In this document: positions 31,157-42,039 of the stretch, piece by piece | Layout of the letters: each line of letters begins with the position of its first letter | Position numbering within the stretch: position 1 is the first letter of the stretch | Assembly (NCBI RefSeq): GCF_036669915.1 | Contig: NC_089321.1 | Location: forward strand, 11,833,914 to 11,897,913 | Origin: Pocillopora verrucosa | Taxonomy: Eukaryota > Cnidaria > Anthozoa > Scleractinia > Pocilloporidae | DNA: 64,000 bases | Direction of reading: 5' to 3' | Position numbers and translations under genes: made by a program | The notes under the pieces: model-generated | Databases searched by the model: none | Seen by the model: the letters and a program-made list of their open reading frames with translations, nothing else | Told to the model about the DNA's origin: nothing

Positions 31157-31955
31157 AGTGCGCCTTGTACTATTCGCTCCCTTTTATTGACTGAAAGCCT
31201 GGAATAAGCTATTATAATTATTTTTGTTATGACGAGTTCACCATCTTGAAATGGTTGAAAGATGTCATGCTTTTGCGTTAATAAATATGAAGACATATTC
31301 TTGTTAAACAGTCTTACGAATTACTTCGTTCGTTATTTATGTGTTTAAACACAGTTTTAGAGCGAGTTTCAAATTTAGTGTGAAAGTAACATGGATTTAC
31401 ACTGGTTTTGCTTTACCTCGCACTGATTCGTTTACAAAACTCGCGCCACCCTTTCAATTAACCAATCAGATGCAAAACTAAAACTTGTCGCAATTTGACA
31501 TGGTTTGATGCTACTCTGGTTTAAAGAGTAAACAAACCATGTCTGATTGTCCACCTGGTTGCCGTGTGAACTTTACTATATTTTGTCGCAATTTGTTAAT
31601 CGCGTTTTCCCGCCACGGATGATTCGTTTATTTCAACATTGAGTCCTCATTGGCTCCCTCTAGTACTTTCCTTCACTCTCATTGCATTGGCCTTTGCGGT
31701 TACTTTGATTCTGGGCTTACAGCACTCTATCGCTATACGCTTAGCTCGTTGTTTTTGTCTCGTTGTGGTCTCCTTGCGTTGCATTTAAAAGAAAATATAA
31801 ATTAACGATATTTCTACGAGTAAACAGAAGAGAGAAAACGTCTTCTTTGGGAAATCTCTGATGAAGTGCTCGAGAATGTGCGCAAGATTTTTTCAGTTTT
31901 AATTGAACGTACTGACATCACGGTTAATCAGTTGACAGATCTTTTTTCTTGACCC

Positions 31956-32150
31956 TTTACACCCCAACATCAGTATGCATATTATCCACACTTTGTTATA
32001 CATTTCCTGAGGTGCTGACAAGAAGAATTTGTTTGCAAATCAAAAGGTTCTTTCGTTGGTGATCATTTCCTTCATTCTCATGACCCTAATGTGTGATTCA
32101 GGGTGGATATTGTAGGGAGAAATTAGATGCTAGTCACTCTTAGGGGTTAA
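31956..32150. repeat. MITE, family A
   Basis: About 195 bp from CCCTTTACACCCCAACATC to TAGTCACTCTTAGGGGTTAA. The ends are imperfect inverted repeats of the CCCTTTAACCCCTAAG type. Confidence 0.75.
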
Positions 32151-32384
32151 ATCGTGGTACAGAGTGAAACTCAACGTTCGAATGTCTGAGCATGCGAGAA
32201 CAATAAAACAGTTAAGTGGCCTGAATAAAAAGGCGATGTACCCAACACAGTGCATTCAAGCTAAGAAAAACGCCACAAACCAGTAAGTCACGTTCTTTAA
32301 AAAGCGCGAACCTTTTTTTGGTGAAGCTTTAATTTAACAAAATAGTTTATCAAATAAGATCCTCTCAGTAAGCTGTAATGTAAA

Positions 32385-32580
32385 CCTTAACATCAGTATG
32401 CACATTCTCCATACTGTTCTCTGTACAATTCTTAAGGCTGACAAGGAGAATTTGTTTAACAATCAAGAGCTTTTTTAGTTGGTGATCATTTTCTTGATTT
32501 TCGTGACCTTAATGTTTGATTTACGGATGATATTGTTTGGAGAAATTAGAAGCTGGTCACTCTTATGGTTTGAAGAGTAA
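32385..32580. repeat. MITE, family A (diverged)
   Basis: A second copy 430 bp from the previous one in the same orientation, sharing 'aacatcagtatgca', 'ggctgacaaggagaatttg', 'ttggtgatcattttcttga' and 'gctggtcactctta'. Confidence 0.7.
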
Positions 32581-33760
32581 AGCAATTGCAGAAAGTATTT
32601 TCAGGCTTCAACAGGATTCGAATCCGTGTCTACCTGATTCTGGAAATTTATTTGTTATTTTATCACAAATTTTCTTAAACTTTGCCTCGTTTACTAGGAA
32701 TCTAGCGAACTAGACTCAATCAAACTGTTTTATTCCACTCTCGTATTCGCTTACTAAAAACTGGGTGTATAAAAAGCTACTCTGCAAAATTTGTAAGAAA
32801 TCACTTTCTTATACGATATTCTCTACATTGTGATTGGCTGTTGCTAAGTACTGATTTAAAAGGTCATTCAAGGTTGCGTTGATCATGTAAACCGATCGAT
32901 GTCCCAAAATCACTTAAGGCGGGGCTTCCAGCTCTTGACATAATGTTCACACTCATCATCTGACAGGTGTCACGCACGAATCACAAAGTCTCCGACAAAA
33001 TTGTAAAACGGTTTATATGAAGAATGCCCTTAATTATATAGGCTTTGCGTTCGAAAAGTCTCATGTATTTCTTTCCCATGACATTTTTACCTTCTTAATT
33101 TTTCTATGAACATTTCGAGTTAATTACAGTGAATTCTTGGAAATTTTATGTAGCACATTGGCGCACTTAACCCACTAAAATACGAGAGGAAGAAATAAAA
33201 ACGAAAGGAAGACAAAAAAAAGGTTGAGAGCAGACGAATATCTTTTTGGCTGTAAGGCTGCGAAAAAGCATATTCTTCGATCGACTTTTACCAAGTTGCA
33301 TTGACTTCAAAAATAATGTTTCGAACGCGCCGCGTATCGAGGCGTAAGTTTTTTTTAAAATTTCGCTTGCGGTGATAATATCATATCAGTCTCTTTCTAA
33401 GATCAGGGTCCACATTTCTAGTTTCGCTGCCCTAAGAATACAAAAATTAAACATTGATGTTTTTGCCATCAAACCAGCCACAGGATAGAAATTGTCATTC
33501 ATTTGCCAAACAAAACTGAACTTTTTCTTGCTTTTTCACCCGACAGCTCTAAGAATTTATTCACACCACCTGTCACTCACGGAAAATTACATGAATTCAT
33601 GTGCATGATAAGTTAAATTTTACATTCAGGCTTAAAAATTGATTAACAATGGTTCTTCTTTCAGAAAACTCCATAAATTCACACCTTGTAAATTAATATT
33701 TTTGGCGGAAATTCACCGCTGTATAATATTACCAATTTTTTTTATTACTTGTTATTGTTT

Positions 33761-34894
33761 TCACAGCGAAAATGATTCTCTATTTTCATCATTGTCGTGA
33801 TCAGACATTAATTCTACATCCGGGATGGCAGTCAGCGAAGGAATTGCCCGGAGCATAACATGCGGTTTTTGCTCTTCTGTACTCGTTCGCTTGGTCAAAT
33901 ACCATGTCTTCTTAAATTGCAGCCTTCCTAATTTTGGAGGTCGTTTACAACGTAAGCCGTACCAAACTTCATTGAGAATATCGCGATATCCCTCCCGGAA
34001 GCGATCGTTTCTGATGACAAAGATTATGGGGTTGATCGAAGAATTGCAAAATCCGCACCAATATGCCGCAACGCCGAGCCCGTAAGGCAATTTGGAAACG
34101 CCTACGTTTCGAGTTGCTAACACAATCAGGAACACAAATGGCAACCAGCAGAGTATAAAAACCATCAGAACTAATAGAAGCGTATAGATGATTCTTCGCT
34201 GAAGTCTCATTACCTCAAGCCCACCGCTTGTATATTTAGCAATTCTGTTCGTGTGCTTGCGAACTGCGAAAAAAATCCTTATGTAAGCAATCGTCATAAT
34301 TAGGAGTGTAATAACATATGCGACTAGCACGAGAAATAATAAGTAGAGCCTCTCCAATGTCGTCCTTGGATAGGCAACTCCACACGAGAGAGTGCTTGAA
34401 TTGTAAGCAAAATGTCCCCATCCCAGAACGGGTCCCATTGAAACTAATGTCGACGCAATCCAGACTAATCCGATCATGTACCTTGCTCGGCGAATCGTGA
34501 TTGCACATGCGAGCGGTTTCACCAGCGCATAATATTGTTCGATGCTCATAATTGTGAGCGTAAAGATTGAAACACAAAAGAAGAAAGACCCTAAAAATCC
34601 GTGGAGTTTGCAGAGCGATTCCCCCATGATCCATTCACGCGAAATGCATGTGATGAGCGAAAACGGCATCGCTAACAAAGTTACTCCCAAATCGGCACAA
34701 GCAAGATTCATAATAAACATATATCGAGGCGTCTGCATGTTCGAATTTCTGTATACTACTATAATATTCATTGTATTGGCGATAATAGCTACCACCATGA
34801 TTGAAATCAGCGATGTCGCCTGAAACGCCGCTTCGATGGGACGATATTGAATGTGTACCTCGCTTGAGTTAATATTCATGTCTGCTCCTGCCAT
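33761..34894 (-). CDS. Class A (rhodopsin-like) GPCR, atypical E-Q-Y motif
   Basis: Single-exon seven-transmembrane receptor of 377 residues. Visible class A landmarks: N40 in TM1, LACAD with Asp68 in TM2, Cys95 at the top of TM3 and Cys171 in extracellular loop 2 (likely disulfide), CWLP at 249-252 in TM6, NPIIF at 288-292 in TM7. Candidate N-glycosylation sites are N9 and N165. At the end of TM3 the usual D/E-R-Y is E119-Q120-Y121, so the G-protein-contact arginine is Gln, and NPxxY ends in Phe. TM7 has Phe at the opsin Lys position, so it is not an opsin. The ligand is unknown. The start chosen is the ATG at 34894; an upstream in-frame GTG exists, and a possible acceptor (ttccag) 5 nt before could mean a 5' UTR intron. 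Confidence 0.9.
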   Translation of the reverse strand: MAGADMNINSSEVHIQYRPIEAAFQATSLISIMVVAIIANTMNIIVVYRNSNMQTPRYMFIMNLACADLGVTLLAMPFSLITCISREWIMGESLCKLHGFLGSFFFCVSIFTLTIMSIEQYYALVKPLACAITIRRARYMIGLVWIASTLVSMGPVLGWGHFAYNSSTLSCGVAYPRTTLERLYLLFLVLVAYVITLLIMTIAYIRIFFAVRKHTNRIAKYTSGGLEVMRLQRRIIYTLLLVLMVFILCWLPFVFLIVLATRNVGVSKLPYGLGVAAYWCGFCNSSINPIIFVIRNDRFREGYRDILNEVWYGLRCKRPPKLGRLQFKKTWYLTKRTSTEEQKPHVMLRAIPSLTAIPDVELMSDHDNDENRESFSL

Positions 34895-35650
34895 TATCAC
34901 TGGAAGAAAGTAGTAAGTTTAAGGCGCATTTCCGTACATGGGCTGATATAAAAGAGATTGCCGCTTCACCATTTAATGAGATGAAATATTGTGGTACCAG
35001 TCGATGATATCGAACCGAATCCCTTTGATCTTTAGCACAGATGATAAATATTATGACATATGATTTGAATCACACCAATAGAGCATGCCAACTCAAAGAT
35101 GATAAATGTTTCCAATAAAATCCCAGGTAGTTAGCGGTGAAAACTCATCAGATCTCTGTCTTCACGATGCAAATATTAAAAATTAAAACACCAGTAGGTC
35201 ACTATCAGTTGTTAGGACTTGTAAATTTTCCTCAATCGTCGCATGTCAAATGTGTCTCGTAGCAACATGTTTGGCGCGTGAACAGGTTCAGTCCACCAAT
35301 GTTCGCAGTCAATAGTCACCGGTGTTTTGACACCTTCAACGTAGGCGAAATGTGCTTAGCTCACCTTGCAATAGCCTGCGGAAGTTTAGAGATCCACAGC
35401 CCTTTTAGATTCTGTTAATGGTAATCTCTTGTAAATAATTAAGCCTGTCATCTACACTGACCTACAACGTCGCGCCAGGATCAAAACAAATTTCTTCTCA
35501 AAGCTGTTAATTATGACAAGATGGTTTTTCAAAAATGCAAATTCTTGTCTCTAACTTAACAAATGACTGAATAAACAATACTAACTTTGTACTTTACCTT
35601 TTAGAGATTGTTGAGTCCATTCATTAGAAATTTTTTTTCGAAAGAGTAGG
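34895..35650. other. Upstream region of the GPCR, nothing recognised
   Basis: AT-rich sequence without a supported exon or clear repeat. It should contain the GPCR promoter. Confidence 0.5.
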
Positions 35651-36081
35651 TATTTAAAAAGCCGAAAAGTATTCTACAATCGATATTTTCGCGACTGTAA
35701 ATTTTAAAGAATCCTATGCAGGTGTTCGAGAAATTTCACAACGTTTTTCATGATGTCAATGACGAACAAACAAGTTAATGCGAAATGAAAATCTAACTAA
35801 TGATCAAGTCCGGTTGACAAACTCCTTTGGGAGTGCCGCACAATTAGCAAGCCAATGAAAACACTGTGAAAGGTACTTGAGGCCATTACAGGTCGACAGG
35901 GTCAACAAAAAAGTGCCAATTCCGATCGGGGACGAGATGGTGTTGTTCCTTAGATGCAATATCAAAACAGGAACAGGAAAAAAGTAACGTCAAGGGGACA
36001 TTTCGTAAGAAGGAAAAAAAAACCACATTCAGTTAACATTTGCCACAAATATTGACGGAATTTTGTGGTTTATTCATGTTA

Positions 36082-36253
36082 AGGCCTATTTACACGGCAC
36101 GACTTTGTCGCATGCGACAAGCTTACGACAGGCCTACGACATGACTTAAGAGTCGTAAGCGAGTTGTAGGTTTGATTTACACGAAACAATTCGTGTCGTA
36201 AGCCTGTCGTAAGCTTGTCGCATGCGACAAAGTCGTACCGTGTAAATAGGCCC
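36082..36253. mobile_element. PIF/Harbinger-type MITE with TTA target duplication
   Basis: A 172-bp element with about 50-bp terminal inverted repeats (AGGCCTATTTACACGG... and, reversed, GGGCCTATTTACACGG...), containing 'gtcgcatgcgac' in both arms. It is flanked by TTA at 36,079-36,081 and 36,254-36,256. The paralogous positions near 41,150 and 59,076 have a single TTA and no element, giving two empty sites. A 3-bp TWA duplication is typical of PIF/Harbinger. Confidence 0.85.
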
Positions 36254-37355
36254 TTAGAATGCTAGCTTAACACGAAAGACCCTATCCGTTCCATTTAGTC
36301 AAGTTTAATGAGCAGTACATTTTTGATCTGCATGGGATGTCTTTCCACAATTTGTTGTCCTTCGAGTTCACATTGTACGCAAGAATTGACTTTTGTCAGG
36401 ACTACTTATTTAAAATAATAGTAATGAAGAAAAAGCCTCTGAAGTTTTTTTTTTGTGTGGAATCGAGAAGAAGGAGAATAATTGGTGCGGGGCGTGGAAT
36501 TTGGTTGCTACTGGCTGCCAATTTGTTTTCGTAAAAACCCCAGTTACCTATTTGATTCCTAACGGCCATGTGTTTGTATTTCGATCGAAATGCAGCAAAG
36601 TACAAGCAACCAGGCTTATTTGTATTCAAATACAGTCTTCATTTAGGTTTCGAGTAAATATAACAAAGCTTTTGCTTAATGCGTGTCCTTTGATATGTGT
36701 CCTCTAATATGTGTCCTCCTGTGAAGCCATTTTCGCAACTTTTAGTGCAAACACTTTCAAGGTAGAGTGAACATTTCAAGGTTCAATGCCTGCCCTCTCT
36801 GTCCTAATGTGTCCCTCGTGGAAGGCAGGCCTTTTTTGTAAGGAGTATATGAATTGATAGTAAGAGTTACTCTGAAAATCTTTGCGAAAACATAACACAA
36901 ATGTAGAATTGCTTCCTCATCCCGTTACAAGTTATTGGTTTTAGCTGAAGGACGGGGCAAATCAGACCATAAAAAGAAAAACGCGACATTATATTGGATG
37001 AGGTGGAAGATTTTATGAAAATGCCCCTCTCTGGGGCAAGATTATGTTTCTGAAACTAGATCTTAAAGGCGCAAAAAAATTAAGAGTTGGGTTTGGAGAG
37101 GGGAGGTCTATTGACCAATCGTAGCCCCTCATTGCCATTCGTTCGGATCGTAAATGACTATTGGGCTCAGTACCAGGCTTTTCCAACAGTTCCTTCCCAG
37201 TCCCCTAGCCCTTAATGTTCTTGCTCCCTTTTGCCACGCGTTCTTTCGCGAGACTCCCGCTCTGCGCACGCATCTCCGGCCTCCCACTCTGCTTGGAGAC
37301 AGAAAAAACACTGCTATGCATGCTTAGAATGCACTGGAATTTCTTGTGTACCAAC

Positions 37356-37361
37356 TTTATT
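37356..37361 (-). promoter_or_regulatory. Poly(A) signal of cysteine-rich gene 1
   Basis: Minus-strand AATAAA 39 nt downstream of the stop codon, at the same distance as in paralogue 2 (41,996-42,001). Confidence 0.65.
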
Positions 37362-37399
37362 TTGAACCTCTATTTTAAGTGATATTACAAGATTCCAAA

Positions 37400-39071
37400 T
37401 TATCCCAAATATTGGCAATCACAATCTTCATCCTGGATGTTCATGTAGTCGTAATCGTTGTTTACAACTCCGCACATAAGTCCACCCATGTTGCTACAGT
37501 CCTGGCTTCCGGTGCAGAACAGAAACGGACAGTTACACCACGTACCAGAATTGTCGGTGGTATGAAAGTCATCACAATCTAATATTTGACCCATGTAGTT
37601 AATTTCTTCGTGCACCTTTGGCAGGACCTCTAGTATGAAAGAATAAATGAAATTTGACCACTTAAATAAGGCCCTTCCTGGCCGGCTAGCCTACGTGTAG
37701 CCGTACCCGCCTCCCCCCCCCCCCCCAAGGAGTAACGCTTCTGTTTTTCCTTGGGGGAGAGGGTACGGCTACTCGTACGCTATTCCTAGCCAACTGTATA
37801 ACAATGGAGAGCAAGGCAAAATGAAAATATCAAAAAGTAAAGAAAAATATCATGTTGATGGGTAGGTTGAAAAGGGACACGAAGTAACTTACGTTTGCAT
37901 TTTTGCCAAAGAAATAAAGCGTTTACTTTCAAAAGACCCCAATGAAAAATATCGTTCAATGGAGAGCAAAAAAATAAATTTCCAATCTATCTGAAATAAA
38001 CTCAGACACGTATATTATGGTCTATTGCCATTGGTGTCTGAATAACTGTTAGCAAAAATATACTACGTTGGTGTCAGTTTGTTCAGTCTTGTCACGCAAC
38101 AAGCTCTCTCCCCCGCTGCGTGGTGAGACTAAGAAATGGCCTGATGGCAGGCTAAGACAATGCTTACTGCTTTTCCCAATCAAAATTATTCAGTTACAGC
38201 TACTTGCCGAAAAATTATTCTTCCACATAATTTTGCTCTGGAAAGCGAACCAAAACTCTATTTTATCTCTAGTAACCTCAAACAATAGATAATTTGCAGT
38301 CTCAATTCTTCAAACAGGTGGAAATACATTAAACGAAAAGAGAAAATTATCATAATTCAAAGGTTTTCACGTGGGCAAAATAACCTGGGCTCCTTATTTG
38401 GTTGTTGCCTATCTGGACTTTGCCCTGTGCGTGCAGAATACGTAATAAAATGCGGGGCTGTTTACAAATAATTGACACTTGATTGGGTGAAGTACAAGGA
38501 AGTTAAAAGCGAATTAGATTAATAGAAAACGTCTGAGTACGTGACAATTGCGTGGAAAACTGACTAACAGTCACACTCAGTTCCATGTGAAATTTTTTAA
38601 GTGGGGGAGGATGATGTAATGAAATTTAGGTCGTCTACTGGAAAATAGCACTTCCTCTGAGAAAGTCTAGGCCATAGTGACAAGTATACACGTAGCTAGA
38701 TGAAATGAAATAACGTAAAATAAAATAACATGTAGTTATTTGAGGAAAATAGCGTTTAAACACAAGATGAAATTAATGGAGAACTTTAAAAAGCGAAGAA
38801 ACAGTCATTTCAGCATTGCAATAGACCCAAAGAGTAAATATACTTCTTACGTAATTATAAAATTGCAGTAGGGTAAAGCACCTGGTTTGAATCACCAATA
38901 ATTTACTGCGTACTCTAAAGTAGTGCCTCGCACCTTGTACTCAACACAACATAATTTTTGACTCAGTGACAAAAATGGTCAGTGATTTGTACCTCTTTTT
39001 GAGCCTTGGACTTGGACCGATAGGAATACAAGCGAAAATAACAAAATTATAGTAGCGCACTGCAAAGCCAT
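37400..39071 (-). CDS. Secreted eight-cysteine protein, paralogue 1
   Basis: Two coding exons, 39071-38993 (79 nt) and 37629-37400 (230 nt), join in phase 1 to 102 residues. Exon 1 encodes a classic signal peptide (Met-Ala start, hydrophobic 7-19, likely cleavage near Gly23) followed by Lys25-Arg26, a possible convertase site. Exon 2 has eight cysteines at 45, 58, 60, 65, 71, 79, 96 and 98 (spacing 12-1-4-5-7-16-1) and ends four residues later. Acceptor ttttcag lies 5 nt before the ATG, and a noncoding exon ends at 39,636 with donor GAG/GTAAGA. A poly(A) signal follows 39 nt after the stop. Paralogue 2 keeps both exon lengths, the phase, all cysteines and the splice sites, which argues strongly for a real gene. 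The donor GTACAA is weak. No known family was recognised; a venom, defence or matrix peptide is possible but unproven. Confidence 0.75.
37690..37790. repeat. Palindrome with poly-C in the intron
   Basis: Inverted arms 'gtagccgtaccc' / 'gggtacggctac' enclose a C14-15 run and 'ccttgggggaga'. It is located in the gene 1 intron about 70 nt upstream of the last exon. The equivalent in paralogue 2 is at about 42,325-42,432. Confidence 0.65.
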
Positions 39072-39715
39072 AATTTCTGAAAATGAAAAAAAAGATAACA
39101 AAACAATGAAAACATCCTAACAAACATTGCTCGACGCAAGTTTAACACGTCACAAAACTTCGTGAACTGAAGACGAACAGCTTGAAAGTGTAATTAAAAT
39201 TAAACTGAAAAACGATTCCGTAGTAATAAACGATGGTATTCATTGCTTCAAGCTTATTATTTACTAGAATTCTTTTTATGCATTTCGCCACGCAAGACTC
39301 TTGCTCCGTAGATGATCTTCGGTTGGTGCAGAGTGTGCGAGTCAAGGAACCTACCACACGCCCTGTCTTACCAGCTAGAACAATCGATCACAACTGGCAG
39401 CCCTGTTGCTTCATTCTCTCATTTTTAAAGTCAAAATCATTCTAAGCCAGAGGCAAATATTTCAGTGAAAAATAGGGGCAAACTATTAGTATTAAAACTA
39501 AGACTGATATGCAATATGGAAAGCCCCTTGGTGTATGAATAGTTTTTGTAATTAAAATACATTTATCTTGGTTTCCCAACTTGTCCCAAAGGTATAATAA
39601 AGAAATAAACCAGGAAATAAATTTACACTTCTTACCTCGTCAGTGGTGTGTGATGTTTCTTTGTAAGCAAGTAGATTGTATTTTCTGGTACTATCTAGTC
39701 AATACACCGCTTTGT

Positions 39716-40015
39716 ATTATTTTTTTAATCATCATAATTTTTTAAATAATTTTTTAATCAATTTTTTTAAACTATTTTTAATAATTTTTAAAATTATTTT
39801 TCTAATTATTTTTGTAAAAACTTTTTAAATGATTTTTTTATTAATTTCTTAAAACTTTTTTGCAATTAGTTTTTTAATTATTTTTAATTTTTTAATTTTT
39901 ATAATTTTTTAATCATTTTTCAGTTAGTTTTTCACAACTTTTAAAATTTTTTAAAATTTTTTAATCATTTTTTAATTAATTTTTTAATTAATTTTTTTTT
40001 AGCAATTTCTTTTTA
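39716..40015. repeat. AT-rich low-complexity tract (ttttttaat)n
   Basis: About 300 bp built from degenerate 'tttttaat' motifs. It starts exactly where homology to the paralogue 2 promoter ends. Confidence 0.8.
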
Positions 40016-40704
40016 AAATTGAACTGGTGAGCAGCACTCTGCGAACAGCAATTGTAAAACTTTATTCTCCGACGGGTTTCGTCTAACTGTCGTAAAATTC
40101 TTTAAGGGGTTTTACAAGTTAAAACTAAACGCTTGCATTTAAAAGCCATAGTTAGCGGCTATACGGTGGCCAATGACCATGAAGGCTTGGTCGGACATAC
40201 GAACAGGTACAGGCGAAGTAGTGAAAAATTTGAAAATTTTTTTTGGGCAAGGCATTTCTTTCTTAGATCTTTGTCTATATAGGGATAATTCCTCACGCGT
40301 CCTACTTTTTCTACTTTCAGGAGCCTTTTAACAAATATTTGTGCATACCTTTCGAGTCGTTTCACCCCTCTAACAACAAGAAAGCTTTTATAAAAGGGGA
40401 GCTTATGAGATATGCTAGGAACAGTTCTTCCTTCTTTCTTTAAGTCTTTCTCCGAGACTAAGAAAAAGTTCTGTGGAAACGACTGCCAAGTGGAAACGTA
40501 CAACCGAAGTCTAATTTCTTTCTTGAATTTTGTCACGGTTTTCGTTAATTGGTAACAGGACTTTGCTTCGTCCAGTTCTGTCTGTAATCATACCCGTGAT
40601 TAACAAATGACTTTTGTCGGCTGGTGGTGGCGGTCAAGTTACAAAAATCAGCAAAAAGGCAAATACAGATTCAAAAGCACTACATGGTTGTGTGAAAATA
40701 GTGG
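40016..40704. other. Spacer between unit copies; half family E MITE
   Basis: No supported gene. At 40,545-40,610 there is a half copy of the family E palindrome ('taattggtaacaggact', 'ttctgtctgtaatcat'). The sequence from 40,575 on recurs at 58,497, so this is the left edge of the tandem duplication. Confidence 0.55.
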
Positions 40705-41995
40705 GTATTTGAATATTGGGTATTTAGATAGCAGAAAAATATTCTACCGTCGATCTTTTTCGTAACTGTAAATTTTAAAAAATCGTATGCAGATGTTCGA
40801 GAAACTTCACAACTTTTCCCAAGATGGCAGTGACGAACAAACAATTTAATGCGAAATGAAAATCCTACTAACGATCAAGTCCGGTTGACAAACCCCTTTG
40901 GGAGCGCCGCACAATTAGCAAGCCAATGAAAACATCGTGAAAGGTACTTGAGGCCATTACTGGTCGACAGGGTCAACGAAAAAGTGCCAATTCCGATCGA
41001 GGACGAGATGGTGTTGTTTCTTAGATGCAATATCAAAACAGGAACAGGAAAGAAAGTAACGTCAAGAGGATATTTCGTAAGAAGGAAAAAAAAACCGCAT
41101 TCAATTAACATTTGCCACAAATATTGACGGAATTTTGTGGTTTATTCATGTTAGAGTGCTAGCTTAACACGAAAGACTTCATCCGTTCCATTTAGTCAAG
41201 TTCAACGAGCAGTACATTTTGTATTTACATGGGATGTTTTTTCACAAATCAGCATTATTTATTGCCTTACAGCCACGTGATTGTATTTCAATCGAAATGC
41301 AACAGCAAAGTACAGGCAACCAGGCTTATTTATATTAAAATGCAGCCTTCCTTTAGGTTTCAAGTTAAAATGACAAATCTTATGCTTAATGCGTGTCCTT
41401 TTATATGTGTGCTCCTCTGAGGTCATTTTGGCAAGTTTAGTGGAAACATTTTCAAGGAAGGGTGAAGGTTTCAAGGTTCAATGCCTGTGCTCTCTATGTG
41501 TCCTTCGCGGAAGGCAGGCCTTTTTTAATTGATGGTAAGAGTTACAGGTGCTCTGACAATCTTTGCGAAAACATAACAGAAATGTAGAATTGCATCCCCA
41601 GCTTGTGATAAGTTATTTATCTTAGCTGAATGTGGGGGCAAGTTAGGCCACAAAAAAATGCGACATATTAGTGGAATGAGGTGGAAGATTTTATAAAAAT
41701 ATCCCTCTGGAGAAAGATTATGTTTCTGAAACTAGATCACAAATGGGCAAAAAAAAAAATAAAGGGTTAGGTTATAGGGGAGGTAGTCGGGAAAATCTCT
41801 GGGCTTAGTAGCAGGCTTTTTCTCCAGTTCCCCCCCAGTCCCCTAACCCTTAATGATTTTGCTCCCTTACGCCGCGCGTACTTTCGCGAGACTCCCGCTC
41901 TGCTCACGCATCTCCGGTCTCCAGCTCTGCGTGGAGACAGAAAAAAAATACTGCTATACATGCTTAGAATGCACTGGAATTTCTCATGTATAAAC

Positions 41996-42001
41996 TTTAT
42001 T
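41996..42001 (-). promoter_or_regulatory. Poly(A) signal of cysteine-rich gene 2
   Basis: Minus-strand AATAAA 39 nt beyond the stop codon, matching paralogue 1. Confidence 0.65.
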
Positions 42002-42039
42002 TCGAACCTCTGTTTTAGGTGATATTACATGATTCCAAA

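Larger units (their letters stand above)
29302..33760. other. Intergenic region with repeats, no gene seen
   Basis: No open frame with family motifs. Content includes poly(A) signals AATAAA at 30,243-30,248 and near 30,363 that could serve the transporter, 'aataaacgc(c/t)' motifs at 30,640-31,020, poly-T at about 30,897-30,919, a hairpin element at 31,043-31,156, a dispersed 37-bp match at 31,539, two MITEs (31,956 and 32,385) and a tRNA T-arm-like fragment (GGATTCGAATCC) near 32,613. The rest looks like unique AT-rich DNA. Confidence 0.6.
35650..39715. repeat. Duplicated ~4-kb unit, copy 1
   Basis: This block aligns by eye, with scattered changes, to 40,705-43,813 plus 50,927-51,540 and, in reverse and partially, to 53,587-54,580. 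It carries the cysteine-rich gene 1 (37,400-39,071) and its noncoding exon ending at 39,636. It differs from copy 2 by the MITE at 36,082-36,253 and by loss of the promoter-proximal sequence at 39,716. The 35,650-37,300 part (downstream of the gene) has no convincing coding exon. Confidence 0.8.

Noticed and set aside
33761-34894. Opsin identity for the GPCR
   Set aside because: The retinal-binding Lys in TM7 is replaced by Phe six residues before the NP motif.
40875-41120. Minus-strand frame repeated at 58,794-59,024
   Set aside because: The repetition is explained by the tandem duplication. The counterpart in unit copy 1 is not kept open, and no start context, splice partner or motif supports coding.
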